From Acidobacteriota bacterium (GTDB lineage: Bacteria; Acidobacteriota; Vicinamibacteria; Vicinamibacterales; SCN-69-37): 64,000 bases of DNA. Position numbers and translations under genes: made by a program. Below, piece by piece: positions 43,727 through 53,179 of the stretch. Positions within the stretch are counted from its first letter, which is position 1, and each line of letters begins with the position of its first letter. The notes under the pieces were generated by a model. It made no database searches, was not told the origin of the DNA, and was given only the letters and a program-made list of their open reading frames with translations. Location of the stretch: contig JADJUS010000003.1 of the NCBI GenBank assembly GCA_016716905.1, positions 496,001 through 560,000 of the forward strand, read 5' to 3'.

Positions 43727-44746
43727 CTACCGGTCGTCCCGCACCAATCGCACCCTGTCGTCCTCAATCGCCACGCGCCCCACGCGTGTCGCCGGTGTGC
43801 CGGCGATGAAGCTGTACGAAGGAAACTCGCCCTCAACCAGACTGCCGGCCGCCACCACGCAGTGATCACCCAGCACCGTGCCCGCGGCCACAATGGCCTG
43901 CGGCGCGATGTAGCAGCAGCGCCCAATCGTCGTGGCAGCCGCAACCATCTTCGCGCGGCCGCCCGTCAGGCACAGCGCGAGGGAATTGTGCGTGTAGATC
44001 TGTGCGCCAGATGAAATCTGCGTGTGGTCGCCGATGCGCAGGGGGGCGCGGGAGCCGTCGAGCACAGTGAACGGGCCGATCCAGCAATGCGCGCCTACCT
44101 CCACGTCGCCAAGGATGAGGCACTCGTCGTACACCGACGTCCCCTCGCCGAAGCCGCGCTCGGCCGCCAGCTTCCACCGATCGTTCAACAGCGTCCCGAG
44201 CGGCACATGCCGCTTGAACTCGGCATTAAGCGTGCGCCGCAGGTCCTGCAATTGCCCGCGGAACTCGCTGATTCCGGGTGGTGCCGCGTCCGGATGCAGA
44301 CGGGCGGGCACGCCCGCCACCACCGCCCCGGCCGGCACGTCGCGCGTGACCACCGCGCCGGCTCCCACGAGCGCGCCCTCGCCAATGGTCACGCCCTGCA
44401 GCACCACGGCGCCACTGCCAATGGACGCGCCCCGTGCCACACGCGTGGGGATCACCTCCCAGTCGGCATCGGTCTGTAACCGTCCATCCACCGTCGCGCG
44501 CGGGTGGCGATCGTTGATGAACACCACGCCGTGCCCGACAAACACTTCGTCTTCAATGGTGACGCCGCTGCAGATGAACGCATGCGACGAGATCTTGCAG
44601 GCCCGCCCAATCGTGACGCCGCGCTGGACCTCCACAAACGGGCCGATGCGCGTCTGGTCCCCAATCGTGCACCCGTACAGATTCACCTGCTCCGGGTTCA
44701 CGATGACCACGCCCGTGCCGAGCGTGACGTCGGCGGCTACGGGCAT
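43727..44746 (-). CDS. Tandem left-handed beta-helix acyltransferase
   Basis: The 339-residue protein contains two hexapeptide-repeat domains. The first (about 1-155) reads like WlbB/WbbJ-type sugar O/N-acetyltransferases (DVTLGTGVVIVNPEQVNLYG, GHGVVFINDRHPRA, GAVVAGVPARL). A helical linker of about 40 residues follows. The second (about 205-339) is another helix with its own end SFIAGTPATRVG. Two complete helices in one chain are unusual and suggest a fusion of two acetyltransferases. The start overlaps the upstream methyltransferase by 10 bp. Confidence 0.82.
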   Translation of the reverse strand: MPVAADVTLGTGVVIVNPEQVNLYGCTIGDQTRIGPFVEVQRGVTIGRACKISSHAFICSGVTIEDEVFVGHGVVFINDRHPRATVDGRLQTDADWEVIPTRVARGASIGSGAVVLQGVTIGEGALVGAGAVVTRDVPAGAVVAGVPARLHPDAAPPGISEFRGQLQDLRRTLNAEFKRHVPLGTLLNDRWKLAAERGFGEGTSVYDECLILGDVEVGAHCWIGPFTVLDGSRAPLRIGDHTQISSGAQIYTHNSLALCLTGGRAKMVAAATTIGRCCYIAPQAIVAAGTVLGDHCVVAAGSLVEGEFPSYSFIAGTPATRVGRVAIEDDRVRLVRDDR

Positions 44747-45345
44747 ACACCGGCTCCACCGCGCGTGGCCAGCACGCCTTCCAGCCCAGTCGCCGCATAC
44801 GTCATTCGTTTCATCGACCAGCCTTCGTCTGCGGGCAGCAGCCGCTCCAGCGCCGCCTGCCTCCGCATCCATCGTCCCCGATCGAGCGCGCGGATGGCCG
44901 ACGCCGCGGGACGCCGCCACTTCCGCTCGGGTAGCACGGCATCAAACACGATCACGCGCCCCTCGCCGTGGGTCACACGCACCAGTTCCTTGAGACCCGC
45001 TGCTGCCGCACGATCGGGTAAATGGTGGAGCAAGCCGACACAGGCGGACACGCCAAAGTAGCGATCGGGGAAGGGAAGCGCCTCGATTGACGCCACCACT
45101 GCCAACGCCCCGTCGGCATGTGCCGCCCGGGCCTGCGCAGGCGAGATGTCCACCACGACAGGCCGACGGCCAAGTGCGTTGAGCCGCGACTGCGACCCGG
45201 CGCCCACATCGAGCCACGGGCCAGCACCAGCGGCGGACGGCCCCATGGCCTCGCGCAGGGTGGCTTCGAGTTGTTGAGTGCTCCCGGGCGCCAGAATGTC
45301 CTGCAGCAGACGATGGGCAGGGCCGGAGAACGTTGGCCACATCAT
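44737..45345 (-). CDS. Class I SAM methyltransferase
   Basis: The 202-residue protein has WLDVGAGSQSRLNALG (motif I), VVVDISPAQ and ACVGLLHHLPDRAAAAGLKE (motif IV), as in the Methyltransf_11 group. The start codon is ATG 45345 or the adjacent ATG 45342, overlapping the upstream glycosyltransferase stop. It is likely a sugar or lipid-carrier tailoring enzyme; the substrate is unknown. Confidence 0.77.
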   Translation of the reverse strand: MMWPTFSGPAHRLLQDILAPGSTQQLEATLREAMGPSAAGAGPWLDVGAGSQSRLNALGRRPVVVDISPAQARAAHADGALAVVASIEALPFPDRYFGVSACVGLLHHLPDRAAAAGLKELVRVTHGEGRVIVFDAVLPERKWRRPAASAIRALDRGRWMRRQAALERLLPADEGWSMKRMTYAATGLEGVLATRGGAGVCP

Positions 45346-46247
45346 TGGCGCCTGTCCTCTGGCACCGAGGTGGTGGCTTCGATCAGGAACCGTGGACGCC
45401 GCCGCGCTTCTTCGAGCGTGCGCCACAGATACTCGCCAAGCACGCCGAGCATGATCATCTGCAGACCGCCGATGAGCAGCACGGCCACCATCAACGAAGA
45501 CGAGCCGGCTACGGCGTACCCGAGTCCTGCGAACGCCGTGCCGGCGCCGGCGTACAACATCAGCCGCACCGGCAGGTAACTGAAGCCGACAATGGACCCC
45601 ACCATCAGCTCCACCTTGCGTCGCATCGTCCAGCCCGATCGGCCCCGCACACGAGGGTGCCGTGCAGACGGCACCCGCACCTGCCGGAAACCCATCCAGG
45701 TGATGAGCGCCAGCAGGTTCACGTGTTGCTCGCCAAACTGCTGCAGGGCCTGCACCACCACCCGGTCGAGCAGGACGCAGTCGGCGCCCTCAGGCGCCAT
45801 GTCAGCCAACCCGTCCATGCGGCGCATCAGCCCGTAGTAGGTGCGCGACGTCAGCGTGGGCGCGGCATCTGTGCGGGCCGCCCACACCACCTGCGCGCCC
45901 GACGACCAGGCTTCCATGAGCGCGGGCAGGATCTCCGGTGGGTCCTGTCCATCCGCCACCAGGATGATGACGACGTCGCCGTGGGCGGCCGCGAGGCCAC
46001 AGGCGATGGCCGCGTGTGAGCCTGAGTTGCGGGCGAGCCGGCAACCGCGCACGCGCGGGTCGGCTGATGCCAGGCGCTGGAGCGCACCGAACGTATCGTC
46101 GGTGGAGTGGTCGTCCACCACCGTCCAGTCCCAGGCCACGCCGGCGGTATCAAGGACGGTCTTGAGGCGTTCGTAGAGTGGCGAGAGGTTGGCGGCCTCG
46201 TTGTACGCGGGAGTGACCACCGAAACCAGACGAGGCGACGTGTCCAT
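45342..46247 (-). CDS. Polyprenyl-phosphate glycosyltransferase (DPM1/GtrB-like)
   Basis: The 301-residue GT2 protein has VVTPAYNEAANL, VVDDHSTDDT and LVADGQDPPE (metal site, with Gly for the more usual Leu), then two C-terminal helices (MLYAGAGTAFAGLGYAVAG and LMVAVLLIGGLQMIMLGVL). This matches GtrB/ArnC-type enzymes that load a sugar on undecaprenyl phosphate. The GT-C proteins at 48394-51386 may be users of such a donor. Confidence 0.85.
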   Translation of the reverse strand: MDTSPRLVSVVTPAYNEAANLSPLYERLKTVLDTAGVAWDWTVVDDHSTDDTFGALQRLASADPRVRGCRLARNSGSHAAIACGLAAAHGDVVIILVADGQDPPEILPALMEAWSSGAQVVWAARTDAAPTLTSRTYYGLMRRMDGLADMAPEGADCVLLDRVVVQALQQFGEQHVNLLALITWMGFRQVRVPSARHPRVRGRSGWTMRRKVELMVGSIVGFSYLPVRLMLYAGAGTAFAGLGYAVAGSSSLMVAVLLIGGLQMIMLGVLGEYLWRTLEEARRRPRFLIEATTSVPEDRRQ

Positions 46248-47416
46248 TACTGAAGCACCGCAGCGGCCCGCGCCTCGTCTATGACGTGGGCAAGGGCCTC
46301 CGCCACGTGGTCTTGCTCTGCATCAGTGAGTCCGGGAAACAGCGGCAACTGAATGGCGCGGTCGCGAGCCCGCTCGCTCGTCAGCAGTGGCGCATTGCAG
46401 CGCCAGGTGCCGGGCGGATACGCCGGTTCGCGATGCGCGTTCATGACCGCCGCACGCGTGGCCACGCCGCGGTCACGCAGGCCGGCCATCACTGCGGCCT
46501 GTTCCACCCCATCGGGCAGCCAGACACAATACGTTTGCCAGTTGCTGCGCGCCCACGCTGGTTCAACGGGCGTGACCACGCCGGAGTTGCCAAGCAGATC
46601 GGCATAACGCGCGGCCAACCGGCGGCGTTCAGCAACGATGGTGGGGAGGCGCTCCACCTGCACCTGGCCGATGGCGGCCTGAATGTCGGTGAGCCGGTAG
46701 TTGAACCCGAGTTCGTCATACGACTCTCGCACCACGGTGCGGGTAGTGTGGCGCACATGGGCGGGCACGTTCATGCCGTGCTGACGGAGTTGCCGCACCC
46801 GATGGTCCATGGCGGCGTCACGGGTGGTGACCATGCCGCCGTCTCCGGTGGTGAGCACCTTTCGCGGATGGAACGAGAAACACGCGATGTCGCCGTGTGG
46901 CCGGCCGATGCGTTCCCAACGCCTGTCGACCAGGATTTCGCTGCCGGCCGCACAGGCGGCGTCTTCGATGACCCTCAGGCCGTGCCGGGCCGCGATGGCG
47001 ACGATGGCCCCCACGTCGCAGGGCATCCCCAGTTGATGCACGCACAGGATGGCGCGTGTGCGCGGGGTGATGACGGCCTCGATCAGGGTGACGTCGATAT
47101 TGAATGTGGCGGCGTCGATATCCACGAACACCGGCAGGGCGCCGCAGTAGCGGATGGAATTGGCCGTGGCGATAAACGAATGACTGACGGTGATGACCTC
47201 GTCGCCCGGCCCGACCCCGGCCGCAATCAGGGCCAGGTGCAGCGCCGCGGTCCCTGACGCGCAGGCGCAGGCGTGTGGGGCACCGACGGCTTCAGCAAAC
47301 ATCTGCTCGAAGCGTTCCACCTCCGGGCCCTGGGTCACCCAGCCGGATCGAATGGCACGCGCCGCCGCATCAACCTCGCGCTCATCCATCGTCGTGCGTG
47401 AGAGGGGAATAAACAT
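46247..47416 (-). CDS. DegT/DnrJ/EryC1 sugar aminotransferase
   Basis: The 389-residue PLP enzyme has GWVTQGPEVERFE, ASGTAALHLAL, EDAACAAGSE (cofactor Asp) and SFHPRKVLTTGDGG with Lys186 as the Schiff-base residue, and GFNYRLTDIQAAIG. It puts an amino group on a keto-sugar nucleotide. ATG 47416 was chosen over GTG 47425. It abuts the GT2 gene and is preceded by the 4-epimerase-like gene, 15 bp away. Confidence 0.88.
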   Translation of the reverse strand: MFIPLSRTTMDEREVDAAARAIRSGWVTQGPEVERFEQMFAEAVGAPHACACASGTAALHLALIAAGVGPGDEVITVSHSFIATANSIRYCGALPVFVDIDAATFNIDVTLIEAVITPRTRAILCVHQLGMPCDVGAIVAIAARHGLRVIEDAACAAGSEILVDRRWERIGRPHGDIACFSFHPRKVLTTGDGGMVTTRDAAMDHRVRQLRQHGMNVPAHVRHTTRTVVRESYDELGFNYRLTDIQAAIGQVQVERLPTIVAERRRLAARYADLLGNSGVVTPVEPAWARSNWQTYCVWLPDGVEQAAVMAGLRDRGVATRAAVMNAHREPAYPPGTWRCNAPLLTSERARDRAIQLPLFPGLTDAEQDHVAEALAHVIDEARAAAVLQ

Positions 47417-47431
47417 CGGGCCCACTTGATA

Positions 47432-48367
47432 TCACGATTCGATCGACAGACGCAGGTCGCGCAAGCCATCGGCAAACGTCACGCCCGGCTCGAAGCCCAG
47501 CACCTCTCGCGCCATCGAAATGTCTGCGCGCTGCCTGATGATGTCGCCGGCCCGCGGCGGGGCATGCTCGAGGACCACCCGCTTGCGGTCGCAGGCGGCG
47601 GCGATGGCGTCGGCCAGTTCCAGGAGCGTGCGCTCGCAGCCGCTGGCGATGTTGATGGTGCGGCCGATGGTCTGGTCGCTTGCGGCGGCCAGCCGGATGC
47701 CGCGCGCGGTGTCCGAGACGTGCGTGAAGTCGCGCGTCTGCAGGCCGTCTCCAGTGACGACGAGCGGTTGACCAGCGAGCGCGCGACGCATCCAGCGCGG
47801 TATCACCTCGCCGCTGGTGCCCTCGTGGTGTGACCGGCGGCCATAACTGTTGAACGGGCGCACGACCGTGACGGGGTAGCCGTACGTGCCGAAGTGCGCG
47901 CGCGCCAGCGCCTCGCCGGCCAGCTTCGACGCGCCATACACCGTGGTCGGCATCGTCGGATGTTCTTCGCTGATGGCGGGGCGGACGGCGGTGCCGTAGA
48001 CCTCGGAACTCGAGATGTGCACGAAGCGGGGAACGCCCGCCTCTCGCGCTGCCTCAAGCACATTGAGCGTCCCTGTGGCGTTTACGTCGTGCGCCTCGCG
48101 AGGGTGGAGCAGTGCGTGCCGCAGGTTGACCACGGCGAGGTGGAAGACCGTTGAGACGTCGCGGATGGCAGCCGTCACCGCCGCGCGATCACGCACATCA
48201 CCGGCAACCAGCGTGAGCCTGTCGGACGGCAGCCCGTCGATGTTGGCCCAGCGGCCTGTGGAGAGGTTGTCGAGCACCACCACTTCGTGCCCGGCCTCCA
48301 CCAACTGCGTCGTCAGTTCCGAGCCGATGAAGCCGGCGCCGCCGGTGACAAGTACGCGTCCGATCAT
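47432..48367 (-). CDS. NAD-dependent sugar epimerase/dehydratase
   Basis: The 311-residue extended SDR has VTGGAGFIGSEL, SSSEVYG, YGASK (catalytic Tyr/Lys) and RPFNSYGRRSHHEG. It resembles UDP-glucose/GlcNAc 4-epimerase or 4,6-dehydratase-like proteins. With the neighbouring DegT aminotransferase, a dehydratase role is also possible. It faces the next gene divergently across 26 bp. Confidence 0.82.
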   Translation of the reverse strand: MIGRVLVTGGAGFIGSELTTQLVEAGHEVVVLDNLSTGRWANIDGLPSDRLTLVAGDVRDRAAVTAAIRDVSTVFHLAVVNLRHALLHPREAHDVNATGTLNVLEAAREAGVPRFVHISSSEVYGTAVRPAISEEHPTMPTTVYGASKLAGEALARAHFGTYGYPVTVVRPFNSYGRRSHHEGTSGEVIPRWMRRALAGQPLVVTGDGLQTRDFTHVSDTARGIRLAAASDQTIGRTINIASGCERTLLELADAIAAACDRKRVVLEHAPPRAGDIIRQRADISMAREVLGFEPGVTFADGLRDLRLSIES

Positions 48368-48393
48368 TGCCCGCTGATATTATCCCCGCACCG

Positions 48394-49833
48394 ATGACCC
48401 CTCTGAGCCGTGGCGCGATGCTGAAGCTTTGGGTGGGCCTGGTCGTGGCCACTGTCGCCATGCATGCGACGACGCTGGTGTGGTCGCCGGTGTTCTGGAT
48501 TGACGAAGTACAGATTCTGGACTTTGGCCGCAGCCTCGTATTTGAACCTGACACAACGTGGTCGATCAGCTGGCTGCCAGACGAGCGCCCCGCGGCGACG
48601 TACGGCTATCTCGGGCCGGCGCTGCAGGAGGGTGTCTACCGGATGTCGGGGTTCCAGGCCTGGGCGCCGAGGCTGGCGTCGGTGTTTGGTGGCGCGGCGG
48701 CGGCCACAGCGCTGCTGCTGTGGCTGTGGGCCCGAGGGGTTGGGGCCTATGCGAGCCTGCTGGGTGGCGCGCTCCTGCTTGTTGAGCCCGTGCTGGTGCA
48801 GTCCAGCCGGGGTGGTCGTGTGGACGGCTGGGCGATTGCGGCTGCGCTGGGGGCGGCGTGGGCATTTCGACGGGCCAGCGAAGGGGGTGGACGCTCTCTC
48901 GTGCTTGCGGCCGTCAGCGGCGTGATGGCCGCCACCGCGCCGTTCCTCTGGCCAACGGCCGTGGCTACGCTGGTGGCCGTCGGCGTGGAGTTGGTGCAGG
49001 CGAGGCGCGCTCGGGGATTTGCCGCGATCGCTGCGGCCTTCACCTCGGGCGCGGCGGTGACGGGGGCCGCGCTCGTGGGCGCGTACGTGATGCTGCAGGG
49101 GAACCCACTGGCGCAGGCTGACGTGGCGCTTGGGGCGCAGTTCGTGGTGGGCCACTGGCGGGGGCCTGCCGAGATGATCCCGATCGTCCTCGACGCGCTG
49201 GTTCGCAGCCTGGTGCTGTGGCTGATCGCGGTTCTGGCGGTTCTCACGCCGTCGGCGCGACCGCTGGCCGTGGCTACCGGGGTGGCTTTGCTGATTCTGG
49301 CGCCCTCGCGCCTGTACGCGTACCGATTCTTGTATGCGTTGCCGCTCGCTGCCGCCGCCGGCGCGGCGCTCTTTGCGAGCCGCCAGCAGTTGGTGGAGCG
49401 TGGGCACCGCCGGCTGGCCTCACTGGTTGGTCCAATACTGCTGGCATCGGTCGCCCTCGGTGCGGCCATCAGTCTTGGCGCACGCCAGGCCGTGGCCTGG
49501 TCCGAACGTGTTGAGCGCGATCCGGGCCCGGTGTACGAAGCGGCGCAGCGCATCGGCGCCGGCGACGTGTCGGTATATATCGGGGAAGTGGAGTTCTACC
49601 ATCCAGGCCGGCAGCTTGGTTGGCGCATGTTCCGGCCCTATGGCGAGCAGGGGGATCACCGGCCGCCCGACTTGCTCGCCCGGATGGACTTTGCGATCAC
49701 TGGTGAAGAGGAACACGACGTGATGGCCGCCGCAGGTCTGGTGCCTGTTGCGTCGATCGCTCCGGCCACGCCAATGGCCCGTTACGGGCCTTATTGGATC
49801 TACAAACGACCGACGGTCCAGTCGCTGAAATGA
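48394..49833 (+). CDS. GT-C-type membrane glycosyltransferase (GT39-like)
   Basis: The 479-residue protein has about ten membrane helices and, after the first helix, FWIDEVQILDFG, an acidic loop typical of GT-C enzymes that use polyprenyl-phosphate sugars. A periplasmic C-terminal domain of about 130 residues follows the last helix (VYIGEVEFYHPGRQL, GPYWIYKRP). ATG 48394 begins just before the first helix. It likely adds a sugar on the outer face of the inner membrane. Confidence 0.7.
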   Translation: MTPLSRGAMLKLWVGLVVATVAMHATTLVWSPVFWIDEVQILDFGRSLVFEPDTTWSISWLPDERPAATYGYLGPALQEGVYRMSGFQAWAPRLASVFGGAAAATALLLWLWARGVGAYASLLGGALLLVEPVLVQSSRGGRVDGWAIAAALGAAWAFRRASEGGGRSLVLAAVSGVMAATAPFLWPTAVATLVAVGVELVQARRARGFAAIAAAFTSGAAVTGAALVGAYVMLQGNPLAQADVALGAQFVVGHWRGPAEMIPIVLDALVRSLVLWLIAVLAVLTPSARPLAVATGVALLILAPSRLYAYRFLYALPLAAAAGAALFASRQQLVERGHRRLASLVGPILLASVALGAAISLGARQAVAWSERVERDPGPVYEAAQRIGAGDVSVYIGEVEFYHPGRQLGWRMFRPYGEQGDHRPPDLLARMDFAITGEEEHDVMAAAGLVPVASIAPATPMARYGPYWIYKRPTVQSLK

Positions 49834-51386
49834 AAGAGGTGTCACTTTCCGTCCGGGCGCTGCTTATTGCAGCGTTGTTCCTGTATCCGCTGATCTACTT
49901 CGGCATGTTTGCAGGGGATGCCGAAATTCACCTGGTGTACGGCGCCAACGCGGCGGCCGGGGCGTTCTTTGAATTTAATCGCGGCGAGACGTCGCCGGGC
50001 GTGACCAGCCCCGGCTTCATGCTGCTCGTGGGCGCGCTGTTTCGCGTATTGCCGGCGGCCGTTGTTCCGCTCGCGATCAAGGTGCTCTGCCTCGTGGCGT
50101 GGTACGGCCTGTGTTTCGTCGTCTTCCTGCTGGCGCGCCGGTTTGGTTTGCGGGGCGGCTGGGCCTGGGTGGCGTGTTGTGTCGCGGGGCTCATCCCCGG
50201 GTCGGCCTACAACGCCACCATCGGCATGGAGAGCGGGGTCTTCGCGCTGGCGGCGTGCGCGTGGCTGTACGCGGCTCTGGTGAGCGGGTGGTTCGAGACC
50301 GGCGCAGAGAAGCTGAGCGGTCGCACGTGGTGGAACGAGGCACTGCTCGGTGGTGCGATTGGCGCGGCCACCTGGGTGCGTCCCGAGGGTGTGGTGATTG
50401 GCGCGTTGGCGTCGGCGTACCGCGCGTTTTACTTCATCCGGTCGGGAACCCCTCTGCCTCAGAACGCGGCACGGACGCTCGCATTCCTGATCCCCTTCTG
50501 TGCGGTGACTGGGATTGCGGTGGCGTTCCACTTCGCGTACACCGGATACCTCATCCCGTCGTCTGGCCGGGCGCGGGTGCTCATGGGGTCGCTCGATGCT
50601 TTCTGGATGGGGCCCGTCCCGTTCAACACCAACGTGTTGATTCGGCTGTTCGCGTATTTCCCGCTGACGCTCACGTGGATGATGGGCGTTCGGCTTGTCA
50701 TAAATCGCAGCGCGGTGCCGGCGACCGCGCAAGCCGCAGCCGAATTCTCGGTGCTGCTCGCGGGAACCGTTGTTGTGCTCTACAGCACGGTGCTGGGCAG
50801 CCACCATCTGGCCCGGTACCTGGTGTTTGTGCTTCCCCTTGTCGCGCTGGTGGCCACAATCGGGGCGCGGTGGCTATGGGAACAACCTTCGGGCCGCACA
50901 GCGGTCATCATGCTTGCGCTGGCCCTGGGCGGAGTGTTCACGGTGGAGACGCGCGCGCGCCTTCAGCTAGGCGGTAGCGACGAACTGGCTCGAGCGATGG
51001 CCGCGCCCTCCCAACGCAACGAGTCCAGCAGTGAACTCTTCGCGGCACTCGGCTCGCCCCAAGAGCTGCCGATCGTGGTGGCGTGGGCGGACGTGCAGTG
51101 GCGCTACTGGCTCGATGATCGGTTCGTGGTTCGCTCTCTGGATGGGCGCACCGATCCGTTGATGCTGGAGTTTGTCAGACCGGGGCACTTCGATCACGTG
51201 GCGTACATCAAGGCGCGCGGCATCCGGTTCCTCATGGAATTGCCGAATTACAACCGCGACTCGACGGCGTGGTCTCTCCAGGAGCTGGAGAAGCTGGCAC
51301 CGTTCGAGCGGCTTGTGCACGACGGCCTTGTGTTCAGCCGCGTTGGGGGCGACTCAGACATCATCCGGGTGGAGCCGGTGCGATGA
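49830..51386 (+). CDS. Polytopic membrane protein, GT-C-like
   Basis: The 518-residue protein overlaps the previous gene by ATGA and has about eleven hydrophobic helices. The first extracytoplasmic loop contains GDAEIHLVYGANA and TSPGVTSPGF, and a soluble C-terminal domain (ADVQWRYWLDD ...) follows. This resembles acidobacterial GT-C-type or YfhO-like glycosyltransferases, but no signature fixes the family. It is probably a partner or parallel of the gene before it. Confidence 0.6.
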   Translation: MKEVSLSVRALLIAALFLYPLIYFGMFAGDAEIHLVYGANAAAGAFFEFNRGETSPGVTSPGFMLLVGALFRVLPAAVVPLAIKVLCLVAWYGLCFVVFLLARRFGLRGGWAWVACCVAGLIPGSAYNATIGMESGVFALAACAWLYAALVSGWFETGAEKLSGRTWWNEALLGGAIGAATWVRPEGVVIGALASAYRAFYFIRSGTPLPQNAARTLAFLIPFCAVTGIAVAFHFAYTGYLIPSSGRARVLMGSLDAFWMGPVPFNTNVLIRLFAYFPLTLTWMMGVRLVINRSAVPATAQAAAEFSVLLAGTVVVLYSTVLGSHHLARYLVFVLPLVALVATIGARWLWEQPSGRTAVIMLALALGGVFTVETRARLQLGGSDELARAMAAPSQRNESSSELFAALGSPQELPIVVAWADVQWRYWLDDRFVVRSLDGRTDPLMLEFVRPGHFDHVAYIKARGIRFLMELPNYNRDSTAWSLQELEKLAPFERLVHDGLVFSRVGGDSDIIRVEPVR

Positions 51387-52459
51387 AGGAGCCGTGGCCC
51401 GACACGTATGAGCTGATCGACGGCCTTCGTGGCCTGGCTGCGATGGCCGTTGTGGCGTCCCATCTCGGAATCCTCGACATCGGCCATTCGCCAGTCATGA
51501 TGTTTTTTGTCCTCAGCGGCTATTGCATCACGGCCTCGGCAGAGTCGTGCCGGCGCGGAGGCCTTTCCGTGTGGCAGTTCCTGTGGCGACGACTTCGGCG
51601 GATCTATCCGCCGTACGTGTTTGCCATCGCGTTCTTTGCGTGTACGCGCCTGCTCAAGGTGGCGATGGGCGGACCGAACGACTTGTCGCACCGCGTCATC
51701 GATTGGGTGCAGAACCTGACGATGACGCAAGGGGTGTCGATGTTGTTTGTGCCTGGCCTTGGGCCGGCCGACAACCCCACGCTGTTCGTCGCGGCATTCT
51801 GGACGCTTGGTTACGAGCTGCAGTTTTATTTTGTGATCGGCCTCTGCCTGCTTCTGGTGTCCCGCGTCAGGATGCCTCTAGCCTGGCCCATGCTGGGTCT
51901 GGCGGCCATCGGGCTTGCGTGGAATCTGCGCTGGCCCGGCGGGTGGGTGATAGGCGTGTTCCTCGAGTACTGGGTGCATTTCGCCCTCGGCGCATGCGTG
52001 TACTTTGTGTTGTGCCAGTATCCCGGTCGAATTGTGCGAATCGTGTTTGTGGCGTTCCTGATGGGGTTCGGGGCCATGGGCGCCTGGCGGCTGGACCTTC
52101 AGGCCGAAATCGAGACGCGCGTGTACTTCGAGTTGGCCGTGTCGTGCGCGTTTGTGCTGGCACTGTTGGTGCTCAGGCCATTCAGCGCGGCGGTGAGCCG
52201 CGCATGGTGGTGGCAGCCCGTGGCGGCGTTGGGCGCGATCTCCTACAGCCTCTACCTGATTCACCAGTTCAACATCACGCTGGCGACCACCATCGCGAAC
52301 CTGGTTCCAGCGCCGTACGCGGTGCGCGCGGTCGTGATGCTGGGGGTACCAGTGGCGCTGGCGACAGTGTTCTGGTACTTCTGCGAGCGCCCGTTCCTGA
52401 ACCGCCGCCTATCGCTAGGCGCGTCAGAAAATCGTGTAGACGAACGGCGCCAGCACTGA
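51383..52459 (+). CDS. Acyltransferase 3 family membrane protein
   Basis: The 358-residue protein has about ten helices with the family pattern: YELIDGLRGLAAMAVVASH (the catalytic His lies at the end of this segment), FFVLSGYCIT, RRLRRIYPPY and YSLYLIHQF. These proteins O-acylate surface sugars. It overlaps the GT-C-like gene by ATGA and its 3-prime end overlaps the opposing DUF5989 gene by 36 bp. Confidence 0.87.
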   Translation: MKEPWPDTYELIDGLRGLAAMAVVASHLGILDIGHSPVMMFFVLSGYCITASAESCRRGGLSVWQFLWRRLRRIYPPYVFAIAFFACTRLLKVAMGGPNDLSHRVIDWVQNLTMTQGVSMLFVPGLGPADNPTLFVAAFWTLGYELQFYFVIGLCLLLVSRVRMPLAWPMLGLAAIGLAWNLRWPGGWVIGVFLEYWVHFALGACVYFVLCQYPGRIVRIVFVAFLMGFGAMGAWRLDLQAEIETRVYFELAVSCAFVLALLVLRPFSAAVSRAWWWQPVAALGAISYSLYLIHQFNITLATTIANLVPAPYAVRAVVMLGVPVALATVFWYFCERPFLNRRLSLGASENRVDERRQH

Positions 52460-52582
52460 CCCCTGCGACGCCAGCATCAGTCCGCCAATCACAACCATGA
52501 CGATGATGATGGGGAGGAGCCAGAACTTCTTGCGCACGCGCATGAATTCCCAGAGTTCCTTGAATAGTCCCGTGTGGCTCAT
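52424..52582 (-). CDS. DUF5989 family small membrane protein
   Basis: This 52-residue frame reads MSHTGLFKELWEFMRVRKKF, then a single helix (WLLPIIIVMVVIGGLMLA) and ends SVLAPFVYTIF. That is the DUF5989 pattern, normally found beside SxtJ and carbamoyltransferase genes as here. The start lies 11 bp after the SxtJ stop. Function is unknown; the conserved trio suggests a membrane partner of the carbamoyltransferase. Confidence 0.85.
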   Translation of the reverse strand: MSHTGLFKELWEFMRVRKKFWLLPIIIVMVVIGGLMLASQGSVLAPFVYTIF

Positions 52583-52593
52583 AACCGTCAGTC

Positions 52594-53010
52594 TCAGAAT
52601 TGGCGGCCAAGGTCACTGCGACGTGCAGCGCCCGGCGGCCGGGTGATCCAAAAGGATTCGCCGCGCGGGCGAACCAGCGAGTTGTGCCCAAACGCCCGCC
52701 GGACAAGGCCGATCGGCGTCAGCACCACAAAATATATGACACCCATGAAGATCGGCGTCGTGATCTTCGACATCTTCACGGCCAGGCCCATCCACGCGCG
52801 GTAGACAGGGCCCATATGGCCGGGAATCAAGGCGCCGCCGACCATCAGCAGGCCGCCCAGCGTCCAGAGCACCATGGGCGCGTAGGTGTGCCCGCGCCAC
52901 CAGGAGAAGGCGCCAATCAGCACAAACACGCCGCCCACGAGCAGCCCGAACTTGCGCCCTTCGGCCGGGCTCAGTCGAGCTGGAATAGCGGGGTGATGTC
53001 TGGTGTCCAC
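52594..53010 (-). CDS. SxtJ-family membrane protein
   Basis: The 138-residue protein starts at GTG and has helices around FGLLVGGVFVLIGAFSWW, MVLWTLGGLLMVGGALI and TPIFMGVIYFVVLTPIGLV. The tail carries the basic RRAFGHNSLVR and SFWITRPP, typical of SxtJ family proteins. It sits between DUF5989 and the carbamoyltransferase. The biochemical role is not established. Confidence 0.83.
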   Translation of the reverse strand: MDTRHHPAIPARLSPAEGRKFGLLVGGVFVLIGAFSWWRGHTYAPMVLWTLGGLLMVGGALIPGHMGPVYRAWMGLAVKMSKITTPIFMGVIYFVVLTPIGLVRRAFGHNSLVRPRGESFWITRPPGAARRSDLGRQF

Positions 53011-53033
53011 GGCCCTGCGATTCTACGGCATTT

Positions 53034-53172
53034 CGGCGGCCTTGAGGTTCAGGCCGCCCTACGAGGACGGGAGGCGGCGTGTGGCGTGGCACGCATTTCG
53101 TAGCGCGGCGTGGGTTTCAACGCCGCGGCTCTTCGGCGGCCTTGAAGTTCAGGCCGCCCTACGAGGAAGGAA
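53034..53172. repeat. REP-like units in alternating orientation
   Basis: A unit beginning CGGCGGCCTTGA at 53034-53072 recurs 100 bp later at 53134-53172 almost unchanged. Between them, at about 53098-53127, lies an inverted relative (CGTAGCGCGGCG ... CGCCGCG). Each unit is an internal palindrome ending CTACGAGGA. The family matches the inverted repeat between icd and mdh (1642-1719). The gap holds no gene. Confidence 0.82.
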
Positions 53173-53179
53173 GGCTCGC

